This document shows, piece after piece, positions 19,965 through 29,039 of a stretch of 64,000 bases of DNA (its first letter is position 1; each line of letters opens with the position of its first letter). The stretch is from JACRCT01 sp049841135 (GTDB taxonomy: Bacteria; Myxococcota; Myxococcia; Myxococcales; UBA5297), in NCBI GenBank assembly GCA_049841135.1, contig JASGHK010000004.1, positions 2,728,001 to 2,792,000 of the forward strand, given 5' to 3'. Below the pieces are notes generated by a model, which saw only the letters and a list, made by a program, of their open reading frames with translations, ran no database searches and was not told where the DNA came from. Position numbers and translations under genes: made by a program.

Positions 19965-20531
19965 TCAAGGAAGGTTGGCGGCCGCGGGGGTGGGAGTGGT
20001 CTCGGTGAAGGCTCCGGTGCCGTCGGGGATCCGGCCCCAGGTGCGGCCCTTGGCGACGACTCCCGCGGGATAGACGGCCGTCGTGACCACCTCTCCGTCC
20101 GGCCCCACCAGGTAGAGCGTCTCGCCGGAGGAGTTGGAGATGCCGAACGAGGCGCCGAAGCAGACGTTCACGCCGCCGTCCAGACAACCAGTTTGTCGCC
20201 CGAGCCCAGCGTCGGGCTGCTTGCCGAGGATGAGCAGGTGCTCGCCCGGCGCCAGCGAGGTGCCATCCGTGAAGAGCACCGCCTCGTCCAAGCGGGCGCC
20301 ACCGTCGGCCGAGTCCGCGAGGCGGTAGCCGCCGAGGTCGACCGCCGCGCCGGAGGGATTGACGAGCTCGAACCAGTCGCCGCTGCGCGCGCAGATCTCG
20401 TTGATGGCGACGGAGACAGACGGCCCGGCGTCGGCCGGGTCCACGTCCGAGGCGTCGGAGGGGCCGGGCTTGGCCGAGCCGCAGGCGGCGAGGAGGCAGA
20501 GCACCAAGACAATGATGGGAAAGCGTTTCAC
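19965..20531 (-). CDS. Lipoprotein with lamin-tail domain (LTD)
   Basis: A 188-residue lipoprotein (VLCLLAAC lipobox) whose main part is a lamin-tail domain: VAINEICARSGDWFELVNPS, AAVDLGGYRLADS, LAPGEHLLILG and the closing GRIPDGTGAFTETTPTPAAAN. Bacterial LTDs are Ig-like binding modules found on secreted proteins, often with CotH-type kinases or nucleases. Here the domain stands alone between two other exported proteins. The start is GTG at 20531 with AAGGAAG upstream, 31 bp after the previous stop, consistent with cotranscription. Confidence 0.85.
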   Translation of the reverse strand: MKRFPIIVLVLCLLAACGSAKPGPSDASDVDPADAGPSVSVAINEICARSGDWFELVNPSGAAVDLGGYRLADSADGGARLDEAVLFTDGTSLAPGEHLLILGKQPDAGLGRQTGCLDGGVNVCFGASFGISNSSGETLYLVGPDGEVVTTAVYPAGVVAKGRTWGRIPDGTGAFTETTPTPAAANLP

Positions 20532-20562
20532 CGTGGTCTTCCTTGCGTGAATGGATTGGCCC

Positions 20563-23010
20563 TTAGAGTCCGGTGGATTCGTAGTACGGGCGCACCTGCT
20601 TGAACATCAGGGCGCGGTCGCCCGCGCGAAGCTTGAACTCGATGTCCAGCTTCAGCTCGCTTGCGGGGATCTTGTACAGCGGGGCGAAGTGGCCCTGGAC
20701 CTTGTTCGCCGTCTGGTAGAGCGCGCGCACCTCGTCCTCGGTCATCAGCGGCGCGTCGGGAGAGAGGCTCGAAAACCGCTCGCGCGCCACCTGCAGCCCG
20801 CTGGGCGAGAAGATGATGGAGAAGACCTCGGGGAGCGCGCCGTCGGTCGGGTTGGTCACCGCCCACTCGCCCTTCTGGACGTTGACGTACATGCCCACGA
20901 CTGCCGGATTCGCCAGGTTCTGGGTCACCACGACCCCGTTGGCCTCCTCGTCCTGGAAGGAGGGGTTGACCAGCACGGCCATGCGGATGGCCTCTTGATC
21001 GATGTTCCAGAAGGCTCGCTCCTCGAACGCGCGCCAGTTCCAGGCCGAGGCCCACACGAGGCGGATGCGCGAGGACGCCGCCTTCTCGCCGCTCGCCTGG
21101 GCGCCGAACGAGTCGTAGAGGCCGGCGCCGGTGAAGTGCGGGAGGTCTTCGGCGTTGGTGCTCGAGCGCAGCTTCACCTTGGCCGTCCCCATCCGCTCGG
21201 CGACGCGGGCGTCCAGGGCCTGGCCGAATGCGGGGTCGACGGGGACGTTGGCGAACAGGTAGCGCAGGTTCGCGAGCGCCGCCTCGCGGACCGGCGAGTC
21301 GGTGACGAACGTGGCGTCACCCAGGAGACGGTGGATCTGGTCGCGCAGCGCCTCGCTCGTCGCTCCCTCCGGCAGGCAGAGAGTGCGGGCCTGATCGCAG
21401 ACGGCGGCAGCCCGCGTGGCGACGCAGTCGGTCCGCGCGGCGTCGCAGAGCGCGGACGTGGCCTGCGCGGTGGAGATGAAGGCGTCGTAGTAGTGGAACG
21501 GCACCGCGAAGCCGTCCTGCGGGGTCTGCTCGGGGACGACCTTCGACATCTCGGAGAGGTTCGAGGCCTTCACCCCGTAGGCGATAGCGTCGGCGAACCC
21601 GAACTCGCCGAAGGCTGCGAGCGCAGTGCGGGTGCAGTCCGACTCGGGCGTGACCTTGGGCTGGGTAGTCCGCGAGTCCCAGAACGCGGTCGCCTCGGCC
21701 AGGGTCGCCTCCCGCAGCGAGAAGCCCTGCCGCGTCACTTCGAAGCGGACGAGCTTGCCCATCAGCGGCGCGACCCGGGAGTCGGTGAGCGCGGTCGTCA
21801 GGGCTAGGTTGGGGGTGCCGCGCGCGCGCGCCGCGAGGTTGACGTGGGCGAGCGGCGTCTGCAGCTCGACCGAGATCGTCCCGCCGACGATGGGGATCTC
21901 GTTGGGCAGGCGCGGGAGCACCACGACGTCGTGGAAGGAGACCGCGCTCGACTGCAGCTGTTCCGGGGTCACGGTGCGCAGGGTGCCGAAGGCCACGCCG
22001 GGGTTGAGCAGCTGCACCGTCAGGTCGCCGTAGAGCTCCTCGCGGGTCAGGAAGGGCTCGCCCCAGGCGTCGAAGCCCGCGCGCGACGCCAGGAGCTCGC
22101 TCTGCTGACGGGAGCCGGCGGGAAGGTAGAAGAGCCGGTGCTCGGAGCCCGAGAGCGGCACGAAGAGCATCCGCTCGTGGAGGAGCCGCGTCGCGAGGAG
22201 CGCCTGCTCCGGGGTCAGGTCATCGGTCGGGAAGAACTCGACGGTGAAGGGCGCCGAGACGCTGGCGCCGAGGACGCCGCTCGTCATCGCCCGGTCCAGA
22301 TAGAAGATGACGTTGCCCGCCATCCCGGTCCGGCCGGCGCCGTGGTAGGTCGCCGCCTCGAAGTCCGCCTGCGAGATGGCCCGGCCCAGCACCGTGTGCA
22401 CGAAGTCGTAGTGGATGGGGTGGAGACGCGTGTTCTGGAAGTAGACCTCCGGCGAGTCGGTCTGGAGCTGGTCGATGTAGAACTTGACCACCAGCGTCTG
22501 GCCCAGCTCGGAGGGCGAGGCGTAGGCCATGGCCAGGAAGTCGTCGAGCCCGGTCTCCTTCGTGAAGCCCGTCCGATAGTCCTGGTTCGCCACGAACGGC
22601 GAGAGCGGCTTGACCGTGAGGGTCGAGGAAGCTGCTCGGACGGCATGGTCGCAGCCGCAGCTCGCCGGAGTCTCCTGATAGGTCGGCGTTAGCTTGGCCT
22701 GGAGGTAGTGCGCGCCGGGGCACTTCACGGTCGCGGTCAGCTGCGCGGGGCTCGCGTCGAACTGGACGCCCTTCGCGAGGCAGTGCCTGCCGGTCTTGGC
22801 TTCGCCAGGGCAGTCGAGGACGGTCGCAGCCGCGCCGCCCAGGTCGAGGCGCACCTCGAAGCTCTCCGGCTCGAAGCCGTCGACGCTCATCGTGAGGCTG
22901 TCGGTTCCGCAAGGCGTACAGGGCCCCTTGGAGCAGCCAGCGCCGAAGGCGAGCCCGAGCGCGAAGGCCGCGACCGGGATGACGAGCCTGCCGTTCTTCT
23001 GCCTGCCCAT
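20563..23010 (-). CDS. Lipoprotein with PEP-synthase/pyruvate-phosphate-dikinase-like ATP-grasp domain
   Basis: 815 residues beginning with a lipobox signal peptide (GLAFGAGC). The C-terminal ~200 residues carry hallmarks of the PPDK/PEP-synthase nucleotide-binding domain: VKLRSSTNAEDLPHFTGAGL, a segment ending NGVVVTQNL, and the closing FKQVRPYY. A central GGTISVELQTPLAHVNLAA segment resembles the swivelling phosphohistidine domain (GGxxSHxAIxAR), but the phosphorylatable His is displaced, so phosphotransfer by this part is doubtful. The N-terminal ~450 residues are unassigned. Export of an ATP-grasp protein is unusual because ATP is scarce outside the cytoplasm. It heads the three-lipoprotein operon. 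Confidence 0.75.
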   Translation of the reverse strand: MGRQKNGRLVIPVAAFALGLAFGAGCSKGPCTPCGTDSLTMSVDGFEPESFEVRLDLGGAAATVLDCPGEAKTGRHCLAKGVQFDASPAQLTATVKCPGAHYLQAKLTPTYQETPASCGCDHAVRAASSTLTVKPLSPFVANQDYRTGFTKETGLDDFLAMAYASPSELGQTLVVKFYIDQLQTDSPEVYFQNTRLHPIHYDFVHTVLGRAISQADFEAATYHGAGRTGMAGNVIFYLDRAMTSGVLGASVSAPFTVEFFPTDDLTPEQALLATRLLHERMLFVPLSGSEHRLFYLPAGSRQQSELLASRAGFDAWGEPFLTREELYGDLTVQLLNPGVAFGTLRTVTPEQLQSSAVSFHDVVVLPRLPNEIPIVGGTISVELQTPLAHVNLAARARGTPNLALTTALTDSRVAPLMGKLVRFEVTRQGFSLREATLAEATAFWDSRTTQPKVTPESDCTRTALAAFGEFGFADAIAYGVKASNLSEMSKVVPEQTPQDGFAVPFHYYDAFISTAQATSALCDAARTDCVATRAAAVCDQARTLCLPEGATSEALRDQIHRLLGDATFVTDSPVREAALANLRYLFANVPVDPAFGQALDARVAERMGTAKVKLRSSTNAEDLPHFTGAGLYDSFGAQASGEKAASSRIRLVWASAWNWRAFEERAFWNIDQEAIRMAVLVNPSFQDEEANGVVVTQNLANPAVVGMYVNVQKGEWAVTNPTDGALPEVFSIIFSPSGLQVARERFSSLSPDAPLMTEDEVRALYQTANKVQGHFAPLYKIPASELKLDIEFKLRAGDRALMFKQVRPYYESTGL

Positions 23011-23103
23011 GACGTACCTCGCGAGCCCACGTCCGGAAGCCAGAGGAGCTTACGGTCGACGGCCCGGAGTGGGCCAGCGCCAGGGCCGTCCGATACGGGC
23101 CGC

Positions 23104-25063
23104 TCAGGCTGCGGCGCTGTCCTTGCTCGCGGCCCGAAGCGTTCGCTCCAGCGCCTCCAGCCCCGCCTCGAGCGCCTCGGCCTGCCACTGCGCACCGGCG
23201 TAGCGCGCCAGCCGGTACTGGTCGACGAAGCGCTGCGCCGCCGCGCCGGCGGCCTCACCGCGCTCGCGGCGAACGCGCTCGACCAGCGCGTCGTCCGTCT
23301 CCACCGCCTCGGCGTCGATGTCCGCCCGGTCGCGCAGGATCTTGAGATAGCGCCGGTACAGCTCCACCAGCCGGGGATCGCCGGCCTGCATCGCGCGCCG
23401 GGCCCGCTTGGTCCGTGGCCCGCGGAAGCGCAGCGAGACCCGCCACGCCACCACCAGGAATATGACTCCCCACAGGTACTTCGAGGTCGCCTTGTCGGCG
23501 ATGTAGTCGGAGGGCGAGCGCTTGAACTCCAGGACCTGATCGTCGATCCACGAGCCCAGCGCTTCGAACGCCGTCCCCAGCGGCCCGCGCTCCAGCCCCA
23601 GCGCGTCGCCCCGGCTGCTGAGCGGCGTCGGGTCGAAGGTGACGAATCGCCCCTCCTCTTCGATCCACGCCTCGACCCAAGCGTGGGCGTCCCGTTCGCG
23701 GACGATGGAGCTGCCGGTGAGCGGGTTCACGTCCTCCAGCGCCCAGCCGCCCACGAGCCGCGCCGGGATGCCCTGCGTGCGCAGCAGCGCCGCCATCGCG
23801 CTGGCGAAGTAGGCGCAGTACGCCGGCCGCCGCTCCTTGATGAGGACGACCAGCGGGTGCTCCTTGGCGAGCAGGTCGACCTTGAGCGAGTACTGGAAGT
23901 TGGCGTGGAAGAAGGCCTCGATGGCCGCCGCCTTCTGCCCCGGCGTCGTCGCGCCGGCCACGATCGGCTCGGCCAGCGGCGTCAGCGCGGCCCTCAGGTC
24001 CCTCGGCAGCTCGGTCATCGACGCCGCCGGAGTCGGTTCGGCCGGAAGCGTGCGCAGCGCGTCGCCTTCGACCTCCACCGTCTTGCCCTTGAGCCCGTCC
24101 TTGGTCGACACCACCCAGCTGCCCAAGGCCTGCGCGCTCGCGCCGCGCACCGCCCGCACGCCGGCCGGAGCCGGGAGCCGGTCGCCGACGTTGACGAAGA
24201 ACCGGAGCGAGATCCGGCTTCGCCGCTCCGGAGCCGGCAGCGACCCGAGCTTCCAGGGTGGCTTCGTCCAGCTCCGGCGAGGTCGTCCACGCCGTGCCGT
24301 CGAAGCGGTCCATGACGCGACCGCGCAGATAGGAGGGCAGGTCTCCGGTCACCTCGAAGAGCGCCTTCTTGGAGTCGGGCACGCTGCCCCGCCCGCCCAC
24401 GAACGTCGACTTGGGAAGCGAGAAGCCGGCGTCGCGCACGTCGTCCAAGAGGTCGTTGATGGCCCCGCCCACCAGTCCGACCAGGAACCCCTGGGAGGCG
24501 AATAGCCCCTGGCCGATGCCGTAGCTGCCGCCCAGGGCCGCGAGACCCAGCACGCCCATCCCGATGAGGACCGCGAGGCCGCGTCGAATCCGAGTCCACT
24601 GCGCCAGGCTCGCCGCGAGGACCGTCGTCAGGATCAAGAGGAGCAGCGAGACCACGCCGGCGACGCTCGTCTCCTTCACGTAGGTGGAGAGCGCCGCCAA
24701 GAGCCACGCGAACGTCCAGCCGTAGGTCCGCGAACCGGAGAGGAACGCCACCACGCACAGCGGCACCAGCGCCCCACACATCGGCGCGAGCAGCGAGCCC
24801 GGCACCGGACCCTCCGGCGGCGGAACGACGAGGCCGTAGACGAACCCCAGCGCCGCGCCCAGGACCGCGGAGATGGCGACCGAGGCCTCTCCGAACGGCG
24901 GGCGCCAGTTCTTGCGGATCCCCACGAGCAGCAGGATCGCCGCCGGCACCGCCATCAGGTAGCGGCCGTGCAGCAGGCCGTGCAGGTTGAGCGCGGCCAC
25001 CATCGGCGCCGCCTGCAGGTAGCGCACCGACCGCGGCGGCAGCGCACGTTCCTCGGCGCTCAC
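23104..25063 (-). CDS. Membrane transglutaminase-like protein; frameshift near 24255
   Basis: A ~650-residue inner-membrane protein: N-terminal ~200 residues with about six hydrophobic helices, then a periplasmic transglutaminase-like domain with catalytic Cys in RRPAYCAYFASAMAALLR, His in RDAHAWVEAWIEE and Asp in FVTFDPTP, one further membrane helix (YLWGVIFLVVAWRVSL) and a cytoplasmic helical tail. Near 24255 the frame changes and the second frame resumes with PERRSRISLRFFVNVGDRL, consistent with one indel. The GTG start overlaps the DUF58 stop (GTGA), so the two are translationally coupled. The MoxR-DUF58-transglutaminase trio is common in bacteria; its substrate is generally unknown. Confidence 0.85.
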
Positions 25064-26271
25064 GGCGAGAGCTCCACCAGCTCGTCCGGCTCGAGCCCGG
25101 TCGGCCGCTTCTCCGGCTTGACCCCGATGACCCGCACCGCGACGCCGTGCTGCTTGAGCTGCCGCACCAGGTTCGCGCGGGCCTCGTCCCAGTCCATCAT
25201 CACCAGCACCACCGCCGAGAGCCGCGGCGCCTCGGGCAAGAGCGCCGCCTCCAGCGCCTGCATGTCCAGCCGGTCACCCGGGTCCAGGCAGGCGAGGATC
25301 TCCAGGATGTTCTCGAAGTGCGCCAGCGCGCGGCCGGCCTGGAACCGGTAGACCTGCGGCCCGGCGGCAAAGATGTCGACGATGTACTCCTGGCGCGCGA
25401 GCACGTCGGCGACGGCCGCGCCGATGGACAGGCACTTCTCGAAGAGGTCCTCGTCACGCCGCGTGCGCGCCTCGACGTCCAGGACCATCGCCAGGCGGAC
25501 GAAGTACTCCTCCTGGAACTCGCGGACGATGAGCTTGCCGGTGCGCGCCGACGACGCCCAGTGGATGTCCTTGGGCAGGTCGCCTTCGCGCCACTCGCGG
25601 GTGCCGAAGAACTCGCAGCTCTCGCCCACTTTCGAGGCGATGGGCAGGCCCCCGGGCTGGTAGTTGCGGCCGTGCGGCACGTCGAACTTCTCCAGCCGGG
25701 TGTAGCGCGGGTAGACCAGCACCCGCTCGTTCTTGCGGACCTTCCGGGGGATCTTGACCAGCCCGGACGGGAAGCAGCTCGCCGCCTGGAGCCGCTTGAG
25801 CTCGTAGGCGCCACGGCGCAGGCAGGCGAGCTCGAGCGTGACCTGGGCGCTCTCGCCTGGCGCCAGCCGCTCGACGACCGGGGCCTCGCCCACCGGCCGC
25901 AGGTCCGCGGGCAGCGCGCGCTCCTCGACGGCGATCTCCCGGGCCACCCGCCGGCCGGTGTTGGTGACGGTCACCGCGTAGCGCATCGTCTCGCCGGCGC
26001 TGGCCGGTGGCGGCAGCCGGCGCGCGAGCGTCACCTTCGGCCGGTAGGCCAGCCCGGCGACGAACCCCGCGACCAGCCCGGCGATGCAGAAGCCGAAGAG
26101 GTAGAGCTGCAGCGGCACGAAGCCCGCGAGCAGCACGAAGCCGCTGGCCGCCGCGGCCCAGAAGAGCACCCGCCCCATCGGCGCCAGGAACCCGCGGTGC
26201 CAGTCGTCGAGTAGCCGGAGGCCCCGGTGCTCCATCGGCGAGGCCCAGAAAGACCAGCGGCGCGCGGCCAT
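25060..26271 (-). CDS. DUF58-domain membrane protein
   Basis: 403 residues with two N-terminal membrane helices (~33-75), a beta-rich extracytoplasmic-type segment and the DUF58 signature EFFGTREWREGDLPKDIHWA followed by SSARTGKLIVREFQEE. The C-terminal part resembles a von Willebrand A fold (AMVLDVEART). DUF58 proteins partner MoxR ATPases. It starts 13 bp after moxR and overlaps the transglutaminase start by four bases, so it is the centre of a tight operon. Confidence 0.88.
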   Translation of the reverse strand: MAARRWSFWASPMEHRGLRLLDDWHRGFLAPMGRVLFWAAAASGFVLLAGFVPLQLYLFGFCIAGLVAGFVAGLAYRPKVTLARRLPPPASAGETMRYAVTVTNTGRRVAREIAVEERALPADLRPVGEAPVVERLAPGESAQVTLELACLRRGAYELKRLQAASCFPSGLVKIPRKVRKNERVLVYPRYTRLEKFDVPHGRNYQPGGLPIASKVGESCEFFGTREWREGDLPKDIHWASSARTGKLIVREFQEEYFVRLAMVLDVEARTRRDEDLFEKCLSIGAAVADVLARQEYIVDIFAAGPQVYRFQAGRALAHFENILEILACLDPGDRLDMQALEAALLPEAPRLSAVVLVMMDWDEARANLVRQLKQHGVAVRVIGVKPEKRPTGLEPDELVELSP

Positions 26272-26284
26272 CCCGAACCCCTCC

Positions 26285-27238
26285 CTACCTCGGCAGCGCC
26301 ACCCCGGCCACCAGCTCGCGCACCAGCTCCTTGCGGTCGGTGCCGGCGTACTTGGCCCGCGTGTCGAGCACCAGCCGGTGGGCCAGCACCGGGACGGCCA
26401 GGGCCTTCAGGTCCTCGGGCAGCACGTAGGCCCGGCCCTTGAGCAGCGCCCGCGCCTGCGCCACGTGGCTCAGGTGGATGGCCCCGCGCATCGAGACGCC
26501 CAGGCGGATGCTCGGGTGGCCGCGGGTGGCGTGGACCAGCCGCAGGGCGTAGTCGGCGACGGTCCCCTCGACCGCGACCTCCTGCACCGCCTTCTGCAGC
26601 CCGGCCAGCTCCTCGGGGGTGGCCACCGCCTGCAGGTCGGCCAGCGGCGGCCGGGCGCGGTGCGCGGCGAGGATGGCCCGCTCCTCGGCCTCGGTCGCGT
26701 AGCCCAGGGACAGCTGCACCGCGAACCGGTCGAGCTGCGCCTCCGGCAGCGGGTAGGTGCCGTGGTACTCGATGGGGTTCAGGGTGGCGATGCACAGGAA
26801 GGGCGAGGCGAGCACGTGCGTCTGCCCGTCGACCGTCACCTGCTGCTCGCTCAGCGCCTCCAGCAGCGCCGACTGGGTGCGCGGCGAGGCGCGGTTGATC
26901 TCGTCGGCGATGACCACGTTGGCGAAGATGGGCCCCTGCTTGAAGCTGAAGGTCCCCTCGCGCGGGTTGAAGACCGCCGTGCCCAGGATGTCGCTGGGCA
27001 AGAGGTCCGGCGTGAACTGGATGCGCTTGAAGGCGCAGCCGCTGGAGACCGCCAGCGCCTTGGCCAGCGTGGTCTTGCCGGTGCCGGGGATGTCCTCGAG
27101 CAGCGCGTGCCCGCCGGCCGCCACGCAGGCCAGCAGCAGCTCGAGCTGCTCGGTCTTGCCGCGGATGACCTTCTCCAGGTTCTGGAGCAGGCGCGCGGCG
27201 AGCGCGTGGTGGGGCGCGGCGTCGGGGGCGGTGGCCAT
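26285..27238 (-). CDS. MoxR-family AAA+ ATPase
   Basis: A 317-residue cytoplasmic AAA+ protein: Walker A EDIPGTGKTTLAKAL, Walker B VVIADEINRASPRTQ, sensor-like TLNPIEYHGTYPLPEAQLDR, and RGHPSIRLGVSMRGAIHLSH near the C-terminus. MoxR ATPases act as chaperone-like motors for membrane or VWA-containing partners, here presumably the DUF58 and transglutaminase proteins encoded next. It starts 18 bp after the stop of the Pro/Lys-rich membrane protein. Confidence 0.92.
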   Translation of the reverse strand: MATAPDAAPHHALAARLLQNLEKVIRGKTEQLELLLACVAAGGHALLEDIPGTGKTTLAKALAVSSGCAFKRIQFTPDLLPSDILGTAVFNPREGTFSFKQGPIFANVVIADEINRASPRTQSALLEALSEQQVTVDGQTHVLASPFLCIATLNPIEYHGTYPLPEAQLDRFAVQLSLGYATEAEERAILAAHRARPPLADLQAVATPEELAGLQKAVQEVAVEGTVADYALRLVHATRGHPSIRLGVSMRGAIHLSHVAQARALLKGRAYVLPEDLKALAVPVLAHRLVLDTRAKYAGTDRKELVRELVAGVALPR

Positions 27239-27256
27239 CGCAGGGGTCTCGGCTTC

Positions 27257-28892
27257 CTAGTCGGTGATGCGGAAGGGCATGCCGTCGTCGTTGCCGCGCT
27301 GCCACATCTTGTCCCAGCCCTTGCAGACGACCATCGAGCCCTGGAACGGGGTGGTGGCGTTGACGCCGGGGCCCTCGTACTTGACGACGACGCACTTCTC
27401 GAACTCGCGAGAGACCGGCGCGTCCAGCTCCTGGCCGAGCTTGAACTTGACCTGGGCCACCGCCGGCGCCCGGACCCCGTTGGGGCCCGAGGCCCCGTTC
27501 TGGCCGTAGGGGTAGCAGCGCTCGAGGTCCTCGGGGGAGGGCTTGTCCTTGAAGCTGCCCAAGGAGACCAGCAGGACGAGGAAGATGAGCACCCCGCCGC
27601 CGCCGACCACGCCCAGGGCGATCTTCTGGTCGCGGGTGAGCGGCGGCTTGTCGCTGGCGGCCGGCTTGAAGGCGCCCTGCTCCTTGGCCTGGGCGCGGCT
27701 GTAGGCACCGGCGAGCTTGGGGTCGAGCGGCTTGCCGTCCGCGCCGACTCCGGGCGCGCCCGGCGGCAGCGACTCGCCCGCGGCGGACGGCCGGGGCGCG
27801 ACGCCGGAGGTCGTCGTCTCGTTGTCGTCGTCGTCGAGCTTGGCGTCGGCGTGGCCCTTGGCCCTGAGCTTCCCGGGCCTTGGCCTCGGCGGCCGCCGTC
27901 TTCTTGATCTCCTTGCCGTCCGTGGCCGGGGTGGGGAGCAGCGCGGTCCTGCTCTCGAGGCCGACGGTTCGGCTGGCCTCCTCGGCGAGCTCGGAGATGT
28001 CCTTGATGTTGGTCTTCTGCTCGGCGACGCGGCCCGGGCCGGGCTTGACGGTGGGGGGGCCGTCGTCCTCGTCGGTGGCCGGCCGGATGGTCGTCTTGAC
28101 CTGCGCGACGTCCGGCTTGTAGCCCGCCGGCGGCTTGGGGGCCTGGAAGGCCTTGGCGGCGGACAGCTCGGGCTTGTCCGGCTTGCGGATCTCGTCGGCG
28201 CTCTTGAGGACGGTGCTGCCGTCGCGGTTCTCGCTCACCGACTGGGGAGCCGATCTCTTGGAGGCGGGCGGGACGACGGGTTCGGGGACCACCGGCACCG
28301 CATCGAGGGTGTTGGTCCGCTCGGATTCCTCGTCGTCGGGCCGGTAGCCCGCGGGCGGCTTGGGCGGCGAGAAGGCCTGCATCTCGGTGGAGGTCCTGAC
28401 GGCCGCCTCCTCCACCGCCGCACCGAAGCCTCGCGAGGTGTCGACGAACGGGACGGGGGCCTCCGAGGTCGCGTTGGGCACATCGACCTCGGGCTGGGTC
28501 GACGGGACCGGGACCGGCGGCGCAGGCAGCACACCCGCGCGGCCGGAGACCCTCTTGGAGACCGGCTTCTCGGCTCCGCCTGCGGCGGCCTGGACCGCCA
28601 CCTTGCCCGTCGGCCTCTTCACCGGCTTCTCGTCGGCGGGCTTGCTCTCGTCCAGGGTCTGGTCGTTGGGTCCGACGGCCGCCTGCTTGCCGGAGGCGGG
28701 CTTCTTGGCCGTCCCTCTCTCCTCCGCGGCCTTCTCGTCGGTGGCCAGGGCGCCGGTCGACATCTTCCCGAGGGCGCCCGTGCGCTTGACGGGGCGCTCG
28801 CCTTCCGCGAGGGACGGGCGCTTGCCTGACGCCGGGCGCTCAGGGCTCGCGATTTCCGTCTGGCCGGTCTCCAGCTTCTTCTCGTTCGCCAA
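27257..28892 (-). CDS. Pro/Lys-rich single-pass membrane protein; frameshift near 27867
   Basis: About 545 residues. The first ~430 are low-complexity, rich in Pro, Lys, Ala, Glu and Ser/Thr, and contain two copies of PKPPAGY(R/K)PD; they are presumably disordered and cytoplasmic. A single membrane helix (VLIFLVLLVSL) follows, then a ~95-residue C-terminal domain with two cysteines (LERCYPYG; MVVCKGWDKMWQRGNDDGMP). The frame shifts near 27867, joining two parts with the same composition. I choose TTG at 28892, which has GGAGG eight bases upstream; a farther upstream GTG is less well supported. No family is recognised. It leads the MoxR-DUF58-transglutaminase operon and may be a scaffold for it. 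Confidence 0.6.
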
Positions 28893-29039
28893 CGCTGCGA
28901 CCTCCGGTTCGCGCGACAAGGCTACCACTGGCGTTCTGCCTCCGCGAAGGCTCGCGAAGAGGCTCCGGCGAGCCGGCCCGGTGGGGCATGCGCACCGTTG
29001 CCCCAGGGCCGGCTGCGCGCCGGCGCGTGAGGTCCGCCC

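Noticed and set aside
20563..23010. PEP-synthase-like lipoprotein as a genuine PEP synthase
   Set aside because: It is exported, and the phosphohistidine segment lacks a properly placed His, so central-metabolism activity is not supported.
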